Shown: piece by piece, positions 8,849 through 17,836 of the stretch | How positions within the stretch are numbered: position 1 is the first letter of the stretch | Layout: each line of letters starts with the position of its first letter | From: DATFVA01 sp963711455 | Lineage (GTDB): Bacteria; Bacteroidota; Ignavibacteria; Ignavibacteriales; Ignavibacteriaceae | Assembly (NCBI GenBank): GCA_963711455.1 | Contig: CAVQEH010000009.1 | Span: 62,001-126,000, forward strand | DNA length: 64,000 nucleotides | Reading direction: 5' to 3' | Made by a program: the position numbers and the translations under genes | The notes under the pieces: generated by a model | The model's database searches: none | Told to the model about the DNA's origin: nothing | Seen by the model: only the letters and a program-made list of their open reading frames with translations

Positions 8849-9376
8849 GTGAAAAAGTATCTTTTAGTTCTTTCGATTTTATTCCTGAACATTGGCCTTC
8901 TCCAGGCACAGACAACACAAAAGCTTGGCTATGTTGATTCCCAGGTGATTTTAACTCAATGGTCCGAAGCAATAAAGGCACAGGGTGACCTTGATGCTAT
9001 TACTAATAAATGGTCTGCACAGCTTGATAGCATGACCAAGGCTTACCAGCAAGCCGCCGATGATTATCAGAAACAGGTTAATAATATGCCTGAAGATAAA
9101 AAACTTACTCAACAGCAGAAGCTTGTTAATATGGAACAGGATATTATCAATTTCAGGAAAGATAAATTTGCACAGGGAACCGGTGAGATATATAAGAAAA
9201 ACGATGAAATCTTTGCTCCTATAAAAAATAAAATTTATGATGCTATAGGGAAAGTTGCAAAAGAAGAAGGAATGAATTTCATTTTTGATAAAAGTGGTGA
9301 CATAATTCTTCTTTATGCTGATTCTGCTTATGATGTTACTTATAAAGTCCTTGATAAGTTAAAAAGAGGAAGTTAA
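8849..9376 (+). CDS. Skp/OmpH-family periplasmic chaperone (copy 1)
   Basis: Periplasmic holdase that carries unfolded outer-membrane proteins to BamA. It has a signal peptide (hydrophobic stretch to LLQAQ), then the family start LGYVDSQVIL, a long charged coiled coil (about residues 50-120) and the C-terminal FIFDKSGD...LLYAD region. Translation starts at GTG 8849, with GAGG at 8837-8840. Length 175. A second homologue follows 97 bases later, so this is a tandem duplication. The order bamA-skp-lpxD supports the role. Confidence 0.9.
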   Translation: MKKYLLVLSILFLNIGLLQAQTTQKLGYVDSQVILTQWSEAIKAQGDLDAITNKWSAQLDSMTKAYQQAADDYQKQVNNMPEDKKLTQQQKLVNMEQDIINFRKDKFAQGTGEIYKKNDEIFAPIKNKIYDAIGKVAKEEGMNFIFDKSGDIILLYADSAYDVTYKVLDKLKRGS

Positions 9377-9473
9377 GTTTCATTCTGAATTTTGGAATAA
9401 GAGCAGTTCTTTATTTTAATTAGGGAATTGTCTCCTTTTCAAGCCACATTAAAAATTTAGTTTCGGAGTCTTT

Positions 9474-9995
9474 ATGAAAAGCTTTGGGATCATTCTCTCA
9501 GCATTTTTTCTGACGGTTTTTTCCTCTGCATCATTCGCACAGCTTAAAATAGGCTATGTCGATTCAAATACAATTATGGATAACCTTCCTGATGCACAGG
9601 ATGCAAGGCAAAAGCTTGATGCTCTTGTGAAAGAGTGGCAGGATGAATTAGATAAAAAAGAAGCGGACTGGAAAACAAAGTACGATGATTATGAAAAGCG
9701 AAAACTTATTATGACCGATCAGACGCGTACTGAGACGGAAGCTGAACTTATGACAATGGAAAAAGATATCTCGGATTACAGGGAAAAGAAATTCGGAACA
9801 AACGGTGAACTGTTTCAGAAGCAGGATGAATTAATGAAGCCCGTTCAGAATAAGATTTTTAATGCTATCCAGGATATTGCACAGGATGAAGATCTTGATT
9901 TTGTTTTTGACAGAAGCGGCGATGTTATGCTTCTTTATGCTAAAGAAGAATATGATATTACAAATAAAGTGCTCGATAAGTTGAAACTTGAATAA
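9474..9995 (+). CDS. Skp/OmpH-family periplasmic chaperone (copy 2)
   Basis: Second Skp-like chaperone, 173 residues, with a signal peptide ending ASFAQ. The conserved start KIGYVDSNTIM, a coiled-coil tentacle rich in Lys and Glu, and FVFDRSGDVMLLYA near the end match copy 1 along its whole length. The stretch between the two copies has no visible terminator. The stop codon TAA (9993-9995) overlaps the ATG of lpxD by one base, so this copy is tightly coupled to lipid A synthesis. Confidence 0.9.
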   Translation: MKSFGIILSAFFLTVFSSASFAQLKIGYVDSNTIMDNLPDAQDARQKLDALVKEWQDELDKKEADWKTKYDDYEKRKLIMTDQTRTETEAELMTMEKDISDYREKKFGTNGELFQKQDELMKPVQNKIFNAIQDIAQDEDLDFVFDRSGDVMLLYAKEEYDITNKVLDKLKLE

Positions 9996-11041
9996 TGAAA
10001 ATAACTCTGAAGGATATCGCCGTTTATATCGGCGGAGAGATTACCGGGATTGAAGAACTTGAGATAAATAGTCTTGCAAAGATTGAAGAAGCCAAACCCG
10101 GCGATCTCACATTCCTTTATTTATCACAATATGAAAAATATTTTCCCTCCACAAAAGCTTCTGCAATAATAGTTAAACCCGGTTTCCTAAAATCCAGAGA
10201 TGATATTTCATACATCGAAGTTGCCGATCCCAACAAAGCTTTTTTCAAGCTTGTAAGAAAATTTTTCCCACCGTCTTATCCGCTTGATGGAATTGATGAA
10301 ACAGCATTCGTTCATCCTTCTGCAAAGCTTGGCTCAAATGTTTCGCTCGGTAAGAATGTTGTAATATCCGAAGGATGTATTTTAGGAAATAACGTTAAAA
10401 TATTTCATAATACTGTTCTTCTTCAGGATGTTGAAATCGGAGATGATTGTTTGATCTTTCAGAATGTGAGTATAAGAGAAAAATGCAGAATTGGTAACAG
10501 GGTTATTATTCATCCCGGTACTGTAATCGGTTCGGACGGGTTTGGCTTTGAACCTGATGATGAAGGGAAATTTCATAAGATACCTCAGATTGGAAACGTT
10601 ATTATTGAGGATGATGTAGAGCTTGGCTCAAATGTTTCAATCGATCGTGCTTCAATCGGATCAACACTAATTAAAAAAGGTGCAAAGATAGACAATCTTG
10701 TACAGGTAGCGCATAATGTTGTTGTCGGTGAAAATACTATAATCTCTGCCCAGGCTGGAATTTCCGGAAGTACCAAAGTTGGAAAGAATTGCTTTATTCT
10801 CGGTCAGGTGGGATTAACAGGTCATATTGAAATTGCGGATAATGTTATTCTTATTGCTCAGGCCGGCGTTTCTAAAAGTATAACTAAAGCAGGAACATAT
10901 TTTGGGAGTCCCGCCAAAGAAGTTAAAACTGCCTTCAAGCTCGAATCACATATAAGAAATCTTCCAGAATATGTAAAAAAAATATCCGAACTCGAAGCAG
11001 AAATAAAAAATCTAAAAGCTTTAATTGATAAAAAAAGCTGA
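9995..11041 (+). CDS. lpxD: UDP-3-O-acylglucosamine N-acyltransferase LpxD
   Basis: Third step of lipid A synthesis: adds the N-linked acyl chain to UDP-3-O-acyl-glucosamine, using acyl-ACP. The N-terminal uridine-binding domain (about 1-100) is followed by a left-handed beta-helix of hexapeptide repeats, with the catalytic His in QVAHNVVVGENT. A short coiled coil (KISELEAEIKNLKALI) ends the protein. At 348 residues it is full length. It overlaps the skp copy by one base; lpxC-fabZ follows after 128 bases. Confidence 0.96.
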   Translation: MKITLKDIAVYIGGEITGIEELEINSLAKIEEAKPGDLTFLYLSQYEKYFPSTKASAIIVKPGFLKSRDDISYIEVADPNKAFFKLVRKFFPPSYPLDGIDETAFVHPSAKLGSNVSLGKNVVISEGCILGNNVKIFHNTVLLQDVEIGDDCLIFQNVSIREKCRIGNRVIIHPGTVIGSDGFGFEPDDEGKFHKIPQIGNVIIEDDVELGSNVSIDRASIGSTLIKKGAKIDNLVQVAHNVVVGENTIISAQAGISGSTKVGKNCFILGQVGLTGHIEIADNVILIAQAGVSKSITKAGTYFGSPAKEVKTAFKLESHIRNLPEYVKKISELEAEIKNLKALIDKKS

Positions 11042-11169
11042 ATTTAGATCAGCACTTGAAAATCATATCCTGAACTTCTTAAACTTGAACTTGAATCTGA
11101 GATTGTATTTCAAAACTCATCTTGCTATTTTATTAACCGGTTTTTAAAAATAAAATCCGGAATACCTAA

Positions 11170-12582
11170 ATGCTTGAACAACAACGAACTATTGCCAGAG
11201 AAGTATCAATGTCAGGAATTGGTTTGCATACCGGTACAGATTGTACTATGACTTTCAAACCTGCTCCGGAAAATTACGGCGTTAAATTTGTTAGAGTTGA
11301 TTTAAATGATAATCCTGAAATCCCCGCTAATTCAGATTATGTTATAGATATTTCAAGAGGAACTACTCTCGGGATTGGTGAAGCAAAAGTTCATACCGTT
11401 GAACATGTTCTTGCTGCAGTATACGGATTGCAGATTGATAATCTTATAGTTGAAATGGATGGAATTGAACCTCCTGTGGGTGACGGTAGTGCTGTTCCTT
11501 ATGTAAATGAATTGGTAAAAGCCGGCTTTGTACAACAGGACGCACCAAAAGATTATCTCATTATTGATGAAACTGTTATGTACCATAATGATGAGAAGCA
11601 GATAGATATTGTTGCTCTTCCTCTTGATGGATACCGGATAACAGTTATGGTTGATTACCAGAACCCGGCACTCGGAAGCCAGCACACCGGTCTGTTCGAT
11701 CTTGAAAAAGAATTTGTTACCGAATTTGCACCAGCCAGGACATTTTGTTTTTTAAGTGAAGTTGAAGAGCTTGCAGACCAGGGATTAATAAAAGGCGGCG
11801 ATATTGATAATGCTGTAGTAATAATTGACCGCGATCTTGATGATGATGGATTAAAAAAATTGCGTAAGAAAGTCGGGATAAAAGAAAAGATTTCTCTTGG
11901 TTCAAACGGTATTCTTAATAACAAGGAACTTCGGTTTAGAAATGAACCGGTTCGTCATAAGCTTCTTGATCTTATTGGTGATCTGGCATTAATCGGAGCG
12001 CCGGTAAAAGCACAGATACTTGCTGCACGTCCCGGCCATAAAGCAAATGTAGAGTTTGCAAAGCAGGTAAGGAAGCTTTACCAACAGAAAAAGCTTGTTA
12101 AAAAATATCAGCTCGTTAAAAAAGAAGGAGTTGTATTTGATGCCAATGCAATTCAGAGAATACTTCCACACAGGTATCCTTTCCTTCTTGTTGATAAAAT
12201 AATAGAACTTCAGATTGATAAAAAAGTAATTGGTGTTAAATCAGTTACTGTTAATGAACCTTTTTTCCAGGGACATTTTCCGGGACAACCAATCATGCCC
12301 GGTGTACTCATCATTGAATCAATGGCACAAACAGGCGGCATTCTTCTTCTTAATTCATTTCCTGATCCTGAAAAAAAACTCGTTCTGTTTATGCAAATAA
12401 ATAACGCAAAATTCAGGAAGCCGGTGCTTCCTGGCGATCAACTTTATATTGAAATTGAACTGACGAATAAAAAAAGTAAAGTTGTGTTGATGAGAGGAAA
12501 AGCATTTGTAAACGAAACTCTCGTTGCTGAAGCAGATTTTATGGCAGGTATAGTTGATCGCGAATCTACTTTAAACTCTTAG
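11170..12582 (+). CDS. lpxC/fabZ: Fused LpxC deacetylase / FabZ dehydratase
   Basis: Bifunctional protein of 470 residues. Residues 1 to about 300 are LpxC, the zinc deacetylase committing UDP-3-O-acyl-GlcNAc to lipid A; the zinc ligands are visible in HTVEHVLAA and RHKLLDLIGD. From about residue 315 comes FabZ, the beta-hydroxyacyl-ACP dehydratase with LPHRYPFLLVDK, the catalytic His in GHFPGQPIMPG and Glu in IIESMAQ. The fusion is a known feature of the Bacteroidota/Chlorobiota group and couples lipid A with fatty-acid synthesis. It lies between lpxD and lpxA. Confidence 0.96.
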   Translation: MLEQQRTIAREVSMSGIGLHTGTDCTMTFKPAPENYGVKFVRVDLNDNPEIPANSDYVIDISRGTTLGIGEAKVHTVEHVLAAVYGLQIDNLIVEMDGIEPPVGDGSAVPYVNELVKAGFVQQDAPKDYLIIDETVMYHNDEKQIDIVALPLDGYRITVMVDYQNPALGSQHTGLFDLEKEFVTEFAPARTFCFLSEVEELADQGLIKGGDIDNAVVIIDRDLDDDGLKKLRKKVGIKEKISLGSNGILNNKELRFRNEPVRHKLLDLIGDLALIGAPVKAQILAARPGHKANVEFAKQVRKLYQQKKLVKKYQLVKKEGVVFDANAIQRILPHRYPFLLVDKIIELQIDKKVIGVKSVTVNEPFFQGHFPGQPIMPGVLIIESMAQTGGILLLNSFPDPEKKLVLFMQINNAKFRKPVLPGDQLYIEIELTNKKSKVVLMRGKAFVNETLVAEADFMAGIVDRESTLNS

Positions 12583-12598
12583 TTGAAATGGAAATATT

Positions 12599-13375
12599 AT
12601 GGTAACTATTCATCCTACCGCAATTGTCAGTAGTAAAGCAAAACTCGGGGACAATATAAATGTTCTCCCGTATTCAATAATTGAAGATGATGTTGAAATT
12701 GGAAATGATTGCTCTATTGGTCCTTTCGCCGTAATATATAACGGTGCAAGGATCGGAAATAATGTCATCATTCACCAATCGGTATCAATTGCTCACACTC
12801 CGCAGGATTTATCATTTGCCGGAGAAGAAACTTTTTTTTATGTCGGTGATAACACAATACTTTTTGAATTCGTAACCCTTCATCGCGGCACAAAATCAAC
12901 GGGTTTTTCCAGAGTAGGAAATAACTGCATGTTGATGGCTTATTCTCATATTGGGCATGATACAGTTGTGGGAAATAATTGTATTCTTGCAAACGGTGTT
13001 CAGGTTGCAGGCCATTGTATTCTTGAAGATTATGTTATTATCGGTGGATTGACGCCCGTCCATCAATTTTGCAAGGTTGGAGAACATTCGATGACAGGCG
13101 GCGGATTCAGAATTGTCCAGGATGTACCTCCATTTATTCTTGCCGGAAATGAACCTTTAAAATATTCGGGTTTAAATTCAATCGGTTTAAGAAGGAGAGG
13201 TTTTAAAAATGAAGATATTGAAGCTTTAAAAAAAGCCTACTCAATTCTATACAACAATGCTTATAATGTATCCCAGGCACGGGAGAAAATTGCAGAGGAA
13301 CTGGGAATAAACAGGTATGTTAAAAGAATTCTCGAATTTCTTAAGGAAAGCAGCAGAGGTATAATAGGTAAATGA
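12599..13375 (+). CDS. lpxA: Acyl-ACP--UDP-GlcNAc O-acyltransferase LpxA
   Basis: First step of lipid A synthesis, transferring a 3-hydroxyacyl chain to UDP-GlcNAc. It has hexapeptide beta-helix repeats from the N-terminus, the catalytic His in AYSHIGHD, the substrate-binding region with GGLTPVHQFCKVGEHS, and a helical C-terminal domain with the usual GLNSIGLRRRGF. The 258 residues match the family. It starts 17 bases after lpxC-fabZ, and its last codons overlap the next gene by 4 bases (ATGA), so it sits within one operon. Confidence 0.96.
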   Translation: MVTIHPTAIVSSKAKLGDNINVLPYSIIEDDVEIGNDCSIGPFAVIYNGARIGNNVIIHQSVSIAHTPQDLSFAGEETFFYVGDNTILFEFVTLHRGTKSTGFSRVGNNCMLMAYSHIGHDTVVGNNCILANGVQVAGHCILEDYVIIGGLTPVHQFCKVGEHSMTGGGFRIVQDVPPFILAGNEPLKYSGLNSIGLRRRGFKNEDIEALKKAYSILYNNAYNVSQAREKIAEELGINRYVKRILEFLKESSRGIIGK

Positions 13376-14121
13376 TATGGAAATATATTAATACCGGAGA
13401 AAACACAGGTTCATTCAATATGGAATTTGATTTGAACCTTGTTAAAAATGCAGCTCGGGGTAATATAAATTTTCGTCTATACCGCTGGAAGCCTTATTGT
13501 ATTTCTATTGGGGCAAACCAGAGCTTTTCTGAAATCAATTATAAAAAAGCAGATGAAGATGGAATTGAGATGGTTAAAAGACCTACAGGCGGACGTGCAA
13601 TTCTTCATTCTGAAGAATTAACATATTCTGTGGCTTTACCGCTTAACACTGAATCATCTCCAAAAAATATTTATAGGCAGATCAATCTTTCTTTAATCGA
13701 AGGATTAAAAATTTATGATCCCCGTTTAACCCGGCTTGAGATTGAAGGAATACAACCTGATTTACTTTCATTCTATAAAGAAAATTTAAGTGCAGCCTGC
13801 TTTGGTGTCCCGGCAAAAAATGAAATAAAATATTCCGGCAAAAAGCTTGTCGGCAGTGCACAAAGAAAAATGGGGAATGTTCTTTTGCAGCATGGATCAA
13901 TAATGTGTGGTAATAATCATGTAAATTTGGCCGATTATTTAAATCTTCCATTCGATGAAAGAATGAAAATCAAGGAAGATTTAAAAAGCAAAACTATAGA
14001 GCTTGAGTCAATTCTGAATAATGAAACAGATTATGAAAAGCTTTCGGAATCATTAGTGGAAGGATTCGAAAAATATTTTTCGGTAAAAATGCTGAGAGAA
14101 GAATTAACTTTAAACGAATAA
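13372..14121 (+). CDS. Lipoyl/octanoyl transferase family protein (LipM/LplA-like)
   Basis: Member of the biotin/lipoate ligase-transferase fold that attaches octanoate or lipoate to the lysine of lipoyl domains. Family marks are the lipoate-binding RPTGGRAILH, the lysine motif SGKKLVGSAQRK, and a cysteine in AACFGVP at the place of the acyl-relay Cys of LipM octanoyltransferases. The 249-residue length, without the LplA C-terminal accessory domain, favours LipM, but LplA activity cannot be excluded. Its start overlaps lpxA by 4 bases. Confidence 0.85.
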   Translation: MIWKYINTGENTGSFNMEFDLNLVKNAARGNINFRLYRWKPYCISIGANQSFSEINYKKADEDGIEMVKRPTGGRAILHSEELTYSVALPLNTESSPKNIYRQINLSLIEGLKIYDPRLTRLEIEGIQPDLLSFYKENLSAACFGVPAKNEIKYSGKKLVGSAQRKMGNVLLQHGSIMCGNNHVNLADYLNLPFDERMKIKEDLKSKTIELESILNNETDYEKLSESLVEGFEKYFSVKMLREELTLNE

Positions 14122-14128
14122 AAATAAA

Positions 14129-14944
14129 ATGAGTACAGAACAAACAATAAAGAGAATCACGACCAAATCCCTTGCCCTGCTTAAACACAAGGGAGTAAAA
14201 ATTTCAGCGTTAACAGCATACGATTTTATTACGGCAAAGCTGCTTGATGAAGCAGGTATTGATTTAATTCTTGTTGGTGATTCCCTCGGAAATGTGTTCC
14301 AGGGAAATGAAACCACTCTTCCCGTAACAATGGATGAAATGATTTATCACACTAAAGCTGTTTCAAAAGGAATAAACCGTGCAATGCTTGTGGTTGATAT
14401 GCCTTTTATGTCATACCAGTTAAGTACCGATGAAGCGTTCAGGAATGCGGGAAGAATTATGAAAGAAACTTCTGCAGGAGGAGTAAAGCTTGAAGGAGGT
14501 AAAAGAGTTTCAAAAGCCATAAAGAAAATTACACGTGCCGGTATTCCGGTAATGGGACATATTGGTTTAACTCCGCAGAGTATTCACCAGTTTGGTAGTT
14601 ACAGGGAACGCGGCAGAAATGATGAAGAAGTGATGGAACTACTGGAAGATGCAAAGGTCGTTGAAGAATCGGGAGCTTTTGCTTTAGTGCTTGAAAAGAT
14701 TCCAGCAAAGCTTGCTCTGCGAATTACCGAGTCTGTTGAAATCCCTACAATCGGAATCGGTGCCGGACCGCATTGTGACGGACAAATTCTTGTTACTCCC
14801 GATATGCTCGGATTAAATGTAGATTTCCATCCAAGGTTTGTAAGGTATTATGCTGAACTTGCAGGGGCAGTCACCCAAGCAGTAAAAAATTATATTCAGG
14901 ATATAAAAGAAAAAAAATTCCCTTCAGAAGAAGAAAGTTATTAG
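14129..14944 (+). CDS. panB: 3-methyl-2-oxobutanoate hydroxymethyltransferase PanB
   Basis: Transfers a one-carbon unit from methylene-tetrahydrofolate to 2-oxoisovalerate, giving ketopantoate, the first committed step to pantothenate and coenzyme A. The TIM-barrel signatures are present: LTAYDF, the metal-binding Asp in VGDSLGNV, KLEGG, MGHIGLTPQS and the C-terminal GIGAGPHCDGQILV. At 271 residues it is full length. It begins 7 bases after the lipoyl transferase gene and probably ends this operon. No panC or panD is nearby. Confidence 0.96.
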   Translation: MSTEQTIKRITTKSLALLKHKGVKISALTAYDFITAKLLDEAGIDLILVGDSLGNVFQGNETTLPVTMDEMIYHTKAVSKGINRAMLVVDMPFMSYQLSTDEAFRNAGRIMKETSAGGVKLEGGKRVSKAIKKITRAGIPVMGHIGLTPQSIHQFGSYRERGRNDEEVMELLEDAKVVEESGAFALVLEKIPAKLALRITESVEIPTIGIGAGPHCDGQILVTPDMLGLNVDFHPRFVRYYAELAGAVTQAVKNYIQDIKEKKFPSEEESY

Positions 14945-15069
14945 CATTACTGTATTGATGGATAAATATTTTTTTTATTTTTTCTTTTCCCTATACCATT
15001 TTCCATAATCCAATTGCTTTTTATTTATTGACTTTACTTGCTTACTAAGAATTAGTTAAAATTCGATAT

Positions 15070-16200
15070 ATGATTTTTCGTTTTATTCTACCGATAATAT
15101 TTTTGTACTTTCTTGCGCCGGTCACTTTTTCCCAGGAAAAAATAAAAACTTATCTTGAAGGTGCAAATGTTACTTCTATTAAAGAACAGGGCGGGGAAAT
15201 CTGGGTATCGACTTATGGACAGGGTATTTATAAATATTCTAAAGAAGATGATAGCTGGACAAATTTTTCAACGAAAGAAGGGAATCTTGACAACGATCTT
15301 TTCTTTAATATTGCAGTAAGTAAGCATTATGTTTGGGCCGGTGCTGCGGAAGGACTTTATACTTACAATAAGAGAAAAGACCAGTGGGCAAATAAAAAAT
15401 TTGCTTTGGGGGGAGAAATGGGTAACTGGATTCGTGCGTTGTGTTACGATTCTACCGAAAATATTTTATGGATTGGCAGGTTTAAAAACCTTACAAGGCT
15501 GGACGTGAGAAGGCAGAGATACACGGATTATAATAAAACTGTCAACGGAGATTCGAAGACAAACAACTTTACCTCTATTTCACTTGATGGCGATAGTTTG
15601 ATCTGGTTTGGCACAGAAGGAGGGGTTCATAAATATTACAAAAATAGAAACATTAACAACAGTTATGCCTGGGATTTTTATACTAATAAAAACGGAAAAT
15701 TTCTTGAGGAAGGTTCTTTCGTATCAATCAGTGATTTACTTTTTGATAATAAATATATCTGGTTTGCAACCGATGAGTTTGTAACAAAAGAACAACCCGA
15801 TTTTAATATTGGAGGAATTTATATTTTTGACAGGAACCATAGATGGATAAGGATTTCTAAAAAAGACGGACTTCCTGCAAATGGAATTTATTGTATGGCA
15901 AAAACAGGGAACACTATTTGGACATCAGTTTACCAGTTTTCAAAAAACGACAGGGCTGAATACGGGCACGGAATCGCATTGATTAACCGGATAACGGGAG
16001 AAGTTAAGCCTATAGATCTGGAAAATGATAAGATCAAAACATCAACCGTTCTTTCGATGCTGTTTGATGGGACTGATATCTGGATTGGTACAGACCGTGG
16101 ACTTTTCAGAATTCCTATTGATAATCCTTTAGCTCACTGGACTGGAAGAACAGAGCCGGCAAAGATTGAGAAGAAACAAACCATCAGGAGAAGAAAATAA
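15070..16200 (+). CDS. Exported beta-propeller repeat protein
   Basis: 376-residue protein with a signal peptide (hydrophobic to VTFSQ). The rest consists of about six repeats of the type IWVSTYGQGIYKY, IWFGTEGGVHKYY, IWIGTDRGLFRI, characteristic of the two-component-regulator propeller blades. Here they are not followed by a Y_Y_Y domain, kinase or regulator domain, so this is a free-standing periplasmic or surface propeller, perhaps for binding a ligand. No specific function can be assigned. It stands between panB and the heptose genes and does not appear linked to either. Confidence 0.75.
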   Translation: MIFRFILPIIFLYFLAPVTFSQEKIKTYLEGANVTSIKEQGGEIWVSTYGQGIYKYSKEDDSWTNFSTKEGNLDNDLFFNIAVSKHYVWAGAAEGLYTYNKRKDQWANKKFALGGEMGNWIRALCYDSTENILWIGRFKNLTRLDVRRQRYTDYNKTVNGDSKTNNFTSISLDGDSLIWFGTEGGVHKYYKNRNINNSYAWDFYTNKNGKFLEEGSFVSISDLLFDNKYIWFATDEFVTKEQPDFNIGGIYIFDRNHRWIRISKKDGLPANGIYCMAKTGNTIWTSVYQFSKNDRAEYGHGIALINRITGEVKPIDLENDKIKTSTVLSMLFDGTDIWIGTDRGLFRIPIDNPLAHWTGRTEPAKIEKKQTIRRRK

Positions 16201-16293
16201 GCCCCAGTTTATCCAACAATTATCCTTTCAATTCTTTCTGAAGAATCAATTTATACTTATTTTTACTTTAATAATTCAATTTAAGGATGATTT

Positions 16294-17289
16294 ATGATTT
16301 CCATTCCCTTAGGCAGAATGAATGAGCTTAAAAAGAAATTTAAAGGATTAAAAGTTGCCGTGGTTGGTGATATGATGCTTGATTGTTATTTCCAGGGAGA
16401 TGTTAAAAGAATTTCTCCTGAAGCACCTGTACCGATAGTTGAAGTAGGAAATGAATTCTTTCGTTTCGGCGGTGCTGCAAATGTAGCTTTAAACATTTTA
16501 AAATTAAGTGGAAATCCTTTACCTGTTGGAGTAATCGGATATGATAATGACGGTTCAATTTTTACTTCGCTTATTAATGAACTGGATATTAATTCTGAAG
16601 GTATTTTTTTAGATGAACAACGCTCAACAACTTCTAAGACCAGGGTTATTGCAAATAATCAACACGTTGTTAGAATTGATAAAGAAAGCAAGGAATATCT
16701 GGCAAAAAAACTTCAGGGAAAAATTTTCAAATTCCTTGAAGCTCAAAGTGATTCTTTAAATGCAATTATACTTCAGGATTATAACAAAGGTGTACTATCT
16801 CCTCCATTAATTGAAAAAATTATCCGGCTTGCAAATTCAAAAGGGATAATTGTGACCGTAGATCCTAAGTTCAACAACTTTTTTTCATTTAAGAATGTAA
16901 CTGTATTTAAACCCAACCGGAAAGAAGCTGAAGATGTACTTGGTATGAAAATCAGAACGGATGAAGATATATCATTTGCTGGTAATAAAATCCTGGAACG
17001 GTTAGATGCAAAATATGTTTTGCTTACTCTTGGCGAAGGCGGCATTGCAGTTTTTGAACGTGGAAAAAATGAAAAAAGAATGCCTACAAAAGCAAGAAAA
17101 GTTGCGGATGTTTCAGGAGCGGGTGATACTGTCATTTCAACACTTACCATGGCACTTGCCGCGAAAGCAAATATTATAGAAGCTTCTTATCTTGCTAATT
17201 ATGCGGGGGGAATAGTTTGCGAAGAAATTGGAATTGTCCCCATTGAGCTGGATAAATTATTCAGTACTATTAAGGAAGACAATTTATGA
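16294..17289 (+). CDS. rfaE1: D-glycero-beta-D-manno-heptose-7-phosphate kinase
   Basis: PfkB-family sugar kinase that phosphorylates heptose 7-phosphate at C1 on the way to ADP-heptose for the LPS inner core. It shows the N-terminal GGAANVALN sugar-binding motif, FKPNRKEAEDV, and the C-terminal DVSGAGDT anion-hole signature with the catalytic Asp. ATG 16294 is preceded by AAGGATG. The 331-residue length matches the kinase half of E. coli HldE. The stop overlaps the start of the adenylyltransferase by 4 bases: the two halves are separate genes here. Confidence 0.93.
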   Translation: MISIPLGRMNELKKKFKGLKVAVVGDMMLDCYFQGDVKRISPEAPVPIVEVGNEFFRFGGAANVALNILKLSGNPLPVGVIGYDNDGSIFTSLINELDINSEGIFLDEQRSTTSKTRVIANNQHVVRIDKESKEYLAKKLQGKIFKFLEAQSDSLNAIILQDYNKGVLSPPLIEKIIRLANSKGIIVTVDPKFNNFFSFKNVTVFKPNRKEAEDVLGMKIRTDEDISFAGNKILERLDAKYVLLTLGEGGIAVFERGKNEKRMPTKARKVADVSGAGDTVISTLTMALAAKANIIEASYLANYAGGIVCEEIGIVPIELDKLFSTIKEDNL

Positions 17290-17765
17290 GCAATATAAAA
17301 TCACTTGATGAAATAATTTCTCTAAGAGAATCTTATAAAAAAGAAAAGAAAAAAGTTGTTTTTACTAATGGAGTCTTTGATATTATTCATGCCGGGCACG
17401 TTGATTACCTGATTAAATCGAAAGCGATGGGAGATGTTCTGATTGTGGGGATGAACAGCGATGCTTCTGTAAAAAAAATTAAGGGGGACAAAAGACCTGT
17501 TGTTCCTGAATCTCAGAGAGCGTTCGTGCTTTCAAATATTAAACCTGTCGATTATGTGGTAATTTTTGAAGAAGAAACACCAGCAAAGCTTATTGAAAAA
17601 ATTATTCCCGATGTTCTCGTTAAAGGGGCTGATTGGGATATAAATAATATAGTAGGAAAAGAAGCTGTAGTGAAGAACGGGGGAGAAGTAAAAACCATTA
17701 AGTTTGTTAATGATCAATCCACAACCGATATCATTAAATCTATCCTTGATAAATATAAGATGTAA
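17286..17765 (+). CDS. rfaE2: D-glycero-beta-D-manno-heptose 1-phosphate adenylyltransferase
   Basis: Joins heptose 1-phosphate to AMP from ATP, giving ADP-D,D-heptose for LPS. It is a cytidylyltransferase-like nucleotidyltransferase with the HxGH motif in NGVFDIIHAGHVDYL, then VGMNSDASVKKIKG and VKGADW, and a C-terminal STTDII. Length 159 is typical for the stand-alone enzyme. Translation is coupled to rfaE1 through the ATGA overlap. Confidence 0.94.
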   Translation: MSNIKSLDEIISLRESYKKEKKKVVFTNGVFDIIHAGHVDYLIKSKAMGDVLIVGMNSDASVKKIKGDKRPVVPESQRAFVLSNIKPVDYVVIFEEETPAKLIEKIIPDVLVKGADWDINNIVGKEAVVKNGGEVKTIKFVNDQSTTDIIKSILDKYKM

Positions 17766-17836
17766 GAGAGATTTCATCATTTGAAATGATACAATTTTTA
17801 TTTATCTAATATGACTGGTAAATACTATAATTTAAC

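Noticed and set aside
17770..17810. Hairpin ATCAT/ATGAT after rfaE2 followed by a T-rich stretch
   Set aside because: Only five AT-rich base pairs; too weak to call a terminator.
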